The translations under genes and the position numbers were made by a program. This document shows, piece by piece, positions 60,411 through 62,446 of a DNA stretch of 62,446 bases. Location: NCBI GenBank assembly GCA_001295935.1, contig LJHX01000038.1, positions 1 through 62,446 of the forward strand, read 5' to 3'. Source of the DNA: an alpha proteobacterium AAP81b. Lineage in GTDB: Bacteria; Pseudomonadota; Alphaproteobacteria; Sphingomonadales; Sphingomonadaceae. Position 1 is the stretch's first letter. Each line of letters begins with the position of its first letter. Below the pieces are notes generated by a model. It was not told the DNA's origin and searched no databases. It worked only from the letters and a program-made list of their open reading frames with translations.

Positions 60411-60980
60411 TTACTTCGGCGACCGCTTCGCCAGAATCCGCTGCAGCGTCCGCCGGTGCATCTTCAGCCGCCGCGCGGTTTCGGAAACATTGCGTTCGCA
60501 CAGTTCATAGACGCGCTGGATATGTTCCCAGCGGACGCGGTCGGCCGACATCGGCTCGGCGGGCGCCTCGGGGCGGGCGCCTTCGTCGGCGGCCAGCGCG
60601 CGGACGATGTCTTCGGGGTCGGCGGGCTTGGCGAGATAGTCGACGGCGCCGGCCTTGACCGCGGCGACAGCGGTGGCGAGGTTGCCATAGCCGGTCAGCA
60701 TGACGATGCGGACCTCGGGCGCCATGGCGCGGAGCTCGGCGACGAGGTCGAGGCCGTTGCCGTCTTCCAGCCGCATGTCGACGACGGCGTGGCTGGGGCG
60801 GAGGCGGGCGGCGGCGGCACGGGCTTCGGCGAGGCTGCCGACGGCGGTCACGTCAAAGCCGCGGCGGGCGAGCATCACCGACAGGCGTTGCCGGAAGGGC
60901 GCGTCGTCGTCGACGAGCAGCAGCGGCATTGTCGCCTGGGTGGCGATAGCCTCGGCGGTGGGCTCAAGCATGGTTGCCAT
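60411..60980 (-). CDS. actR: Response regulator ActR/RegA
   Basis: A 189-residue response regulator: receiver with LLLVDDDAPFRQRL and phosphoacceptor D68 (HAVVDMRLEDGNGLDLV), then a proline/alanine linker and a Fis-like HTH: NVSETARRLKMHRRTLQRIL. This HTH is almost invariant in the RegA/ActR/PrrA family, the global redox regulators of alphaproteobacteria. It lies 3 nt downstream of actS, so both come from one transcript. Confidence 0.95.
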   Translation of the reverse strand: MATMLEPTAEAIATQATMPLLLVDDDAPFRQRLSVMLARRGFDVTAVGSLAEARAAAARLRPSHAVVDMRLEDGNGLDLVAELRAMAPEVRIVMLTGYGNLATAVAAVKAGAVDYLAKPADPEDIVRALAADEGARPEAPAEPMSADRVRWEHIQRVYELCERNVSETARRLKMHRRTLQRILAKRSPK

Positions 60981-60983
60981 AAT

Positions 60984-62255
60984 TCACTCCCTGGCTTCGA
61001 TATGGGGGCGCGGCCAGCGCAATTCGACCTCGGCGCCGCCGTCGCGGCGGTTGCGGAAGGCGAGACGGCCGCCGGTGCGTTCGAGCAGCGTCGTCGCGAT
61101 GAAGATGCCGAGCCCGGTGCCGCCGGCGCGGCTGTGCGACGGGCCAAGGTCAGGCTCGCCGAGATGCGGCAGCAGCTGCGGGTCGAAGCCCGCGCCATCG
61201 TCGCGGATGGCGACGCTGATCTCGCCGGCGGTGCTGGTGGCGCGCAGTTCGACGTTGCTGGCGGCGTGGCGGACGGCGTTGCTGACGAGGTTCGACAGGC
61301 CGTGGAGCAGCTCGGGCGAGCGCCGCACCTGGGGCTGCGGCGACGGCGCGACGACGGTAACCGGCACCCGCGCCGGCGCGACGCTGTGCGCGACCTCGTG
61401 GAGCAGGACGTCGAGGCCGAGCAGCGCGAAGGGGTCTTCGGCCTCGGCGCGCTTGGCGATGCGAACAAGGATGTTGCGGCTGCGCCGGGCTTCGGCTTCG
61501 AGCAGGCGGATGTCCTCGCCGAAATCGGGGTCGTCGCCCAATTGTTCGGCAAGGCTGTGGGCGATGAGGGTGATAGTGCCGAGCGGCCCGCCGAGCTCAT
61601 GCGCGGCGGCGGCGGCGAGGCTGCCGAGCGCCGACATCTTGGCCTCGCGGGTCAGCGCGGCTTCGGTGGCAACGAGGGCGCGGGCGCGGTCACGGGCATC
61701 GGCCGAGACGATATAGAGATAGATGGCGAGAAAGCCGACCGCCAGCGCCAGGCTGACGGCGACGCCGACCTGGTAGATCTGCGGGAACACCGGCGGCGTG
61801 CCATGCGCCCAGGGCAGCGGCAGCGCCCAGAACCATTGCACGGCGATGACGGCGACGGCGAGCAGCCCGAGGACGATCATGGCGCGCGCCGGCAAAAGGG
61901 TGGCGGCGATCGTCACCGGGACGATCAGCAGGATGGCGAAGGGATTGGCGAGGCCGCCGGTCAGGAAGAGCAGCACGCCCGCCTGGACGAGATCGAAACC
62001 CAGATGCAGCACGAGGTCGCGCCCCTGCAGCCGGTCGTTGCGACCGTAAAGCGTTACCAGCCCGATATTGAGGATGGCGGACGCGGCGACCGCGGCAAGC
62101 AGCGACGGCCAGCGCAGCGCATAGCCGAGATAGAGCCCGACGACGACGAGCGTGACAAACTGGCCGACAATGGCGATCCAGCGCAGATTGGCGAGCGTGC
62201 GGACGCGCACGCCGGGGCGGTCAAAGGCGTCGGCGGCAATCGAAGGCCGTTCCAT
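60984..62255 (-). CDS. actS: Redox sensor kinase ActS/RegB, cysteine-free
   Basis: A 423-residue membrane histidine kinase. Six hydrophobic segments lie in residues 20-185; GGLANPF (100-106) is the quinone-sensing GGXXNPF motif of RegB. The H-box AAAAHELGGPLGTITL holds H219. ATPase boxes NLVSNAVRH and GTGLGIF follow. RegB of phototrophs has a redox-active Cys in the linker; this protein contains no cysteine, so sensing should rest on quinone or flux signals alone. It starts at 62255. Confidence 0.94.
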   Translation of the reverse strand: MERPSIAADAFDRPGVRVRTLANLRWIAIVGQFVTLVVVGLYLGYALRWPSLLAAVAASAILNIGLVTLYGRNDRLQGRDLVLHLGFDLVQAGVLLFLTGGLANPFAILLIVPVTIAATLLPARAMIVLGLLAVAVIAVQWFWALPLPWAHGTPPVFPQIYQVGVAVSLALAVGFLAIYLYIVSADARDRARALVATEAALTREAKMSALGSLAAAAAHELGGPLGTITLIAHSLAEQLGDDPDFGEDIRLLEAEARRSRNILVRIAKRAEAEDPFALLGLDVLLHEVAHSVAPARVPVTVVAPSPQPQVRRSPELLHGLSNLVSNAVRHAASNVELRATSTAGEISVAIRDDGAGFDPQLLPHLGEPDLGPSHSRAGGTGLGIFIATTLLERTGGRLAFRNRRDGGAEVELRWPRPHIEARE

Positions 62256-62323
62256 CGCCGCGCTCTAGGCCCTCGGGCGCGCCATGACCATGCGACAAAG
62301 CTGCTGTCGGAAAAGCGCGCGGC

Positions 62324-62446
62324 TCAGCGCAGCCAGCCACGGGCGCGGATGGCGGCGACGCGGCTGTCGGCGACGCGAAGCTCGCTGCCGTCGCCGAGGC
62401 GCAGAACCCAGCGGCGCCCGTCGCGGCGCGCGCCGGCGACGGCGCG
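62324..62446 (-). CDS. 3' end of a possible LytTR-type regulator (cut by window edge)
   Basis: On the minus strand an open frame enters from the right edge and ends with TGA at 62326-62324. The visible 40 residues, with RRDGRRWVLRLGDGSELRVA and then DSRVAAIRARGWLR, look like the last strands and helix of a LytTR DNA-binding domain. The upstream part is outside the window, so the identity is tentative. It lies 68 nt upstream of actS in the same direction. Confidence 0.5.
   Translation of the reverse strand, partial: RAVAGARRDGRRWVLRLGDGSELRVADSRVAAIRARGWLR

Noticed and set aside
60289-60510. 73-codon frame starting GTGAAAACCGTCCG after sulP
   Set aside because: It runs through a terminator-like repeat into the antisense of actR and has no ribosome-binding site.

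Overview
This is a GC-rich (about 68-70 %) bacterial chromosome segment from an alphaproteobacterium, most likely Sphingomonadales. The evidence is the order rpoZ ... rsh-pyrE-pdxJ, an RNase E with an acidic S1 insertion and a terminal GWW tail, a PEPxxWA-CTERM protein, the cobA-DUF2849-cysI-DUF934-cysH sulfur operon, murA-DUF2948, and an ActS/ActR (RegB/RegA) pair. I saw no rRNA, tRNA, CRISPR array, prophage or insertion sequence. Most genes are housekeeping, tightly packed, and often joined by 4-nt (ATGA/TTGA/GTGA) or 8-nt overlaps.

Layout. 1-5.9 kb: minus-strand block rpoZ, a short CoaA-like kinase, bifunctional (p)ppGpp enzyme rsh, pyrE, a serine hydrolase, pdxJ. 6.1-10 kb: rpsD and rne. 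10.4-14.8 kb: siroheme and assimilatory sulfate reduction operon (cobA, DUF2849, cysI, ridA-like, DUF934, cysH). 15-17 kb: a Tat-exported flavin amine oxidase paired with a small c-type cytochrome. 17-26 kb: a nuclease-DUF2075 helicase-like protein, a class V aminotransferase, a cysteine-less thiolase homologue, an exported amidohydrolase, a ParDE pair, an rRNA methyltransferase and a DNA glycosylase. 26-29 kb: a LytS/LytTR two-component pair, then a sigma-54-type promoter and a PEP-CTERM protein. 29-33 kb: an esterase-like hydrolase, a VOC protein, chrA, an RcnB-like protein and ubiG. 33.5-38 kb: lysC, a nitronate-monooxygenase-like gene and ptsP. 38-45.7 kb: yciI, lrgAB, rpmB, a GNAT, three envelope proteins, recQ and two glycine-zipper proteins. 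45.9-52 kb: cobT, dcd, rarD, a mini-protein, murA, DUF2948 and a second ParDE. 52-62.4 kb: an oxidoreductase, a Kef-type antiporter, an IscU-like protein, priA, a HigBA-like pair, a STAS-less SulP transporter, actR/actS and the 3' end of a LytTR-type gene.

The most unusual non-coding signal is that gene 3' ends carry several families of repeated, hairpin-forming elements. The largest is a roughly 140-bp three-hairpin element that follows both rpoZ and rpsD in the same orientation relative to the gene. Other families recur at 11.1/53.4 kb, 19.3/38.0/45.8 kb, 10.2/17.0 kb and 22.3/60.4 kb; one has been captured as the C-terminus of CobA. Three convergent gene pairs interlock their stop codons in the same CTAA tetranucleotide.

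The most interesting protein-level observations are a MurA with Asp in place of the catalytic Cys, a HigB-like toxin whose expected start codon is GTC behind a perfect Shine-Dalgarno, a dcd gene with a 50 % GC core inside a GC-rich locus, and an ActS kinase with a quinone-site motif but no cysteine. All functions are inferred from sequence recognition by eye; no database search was run.
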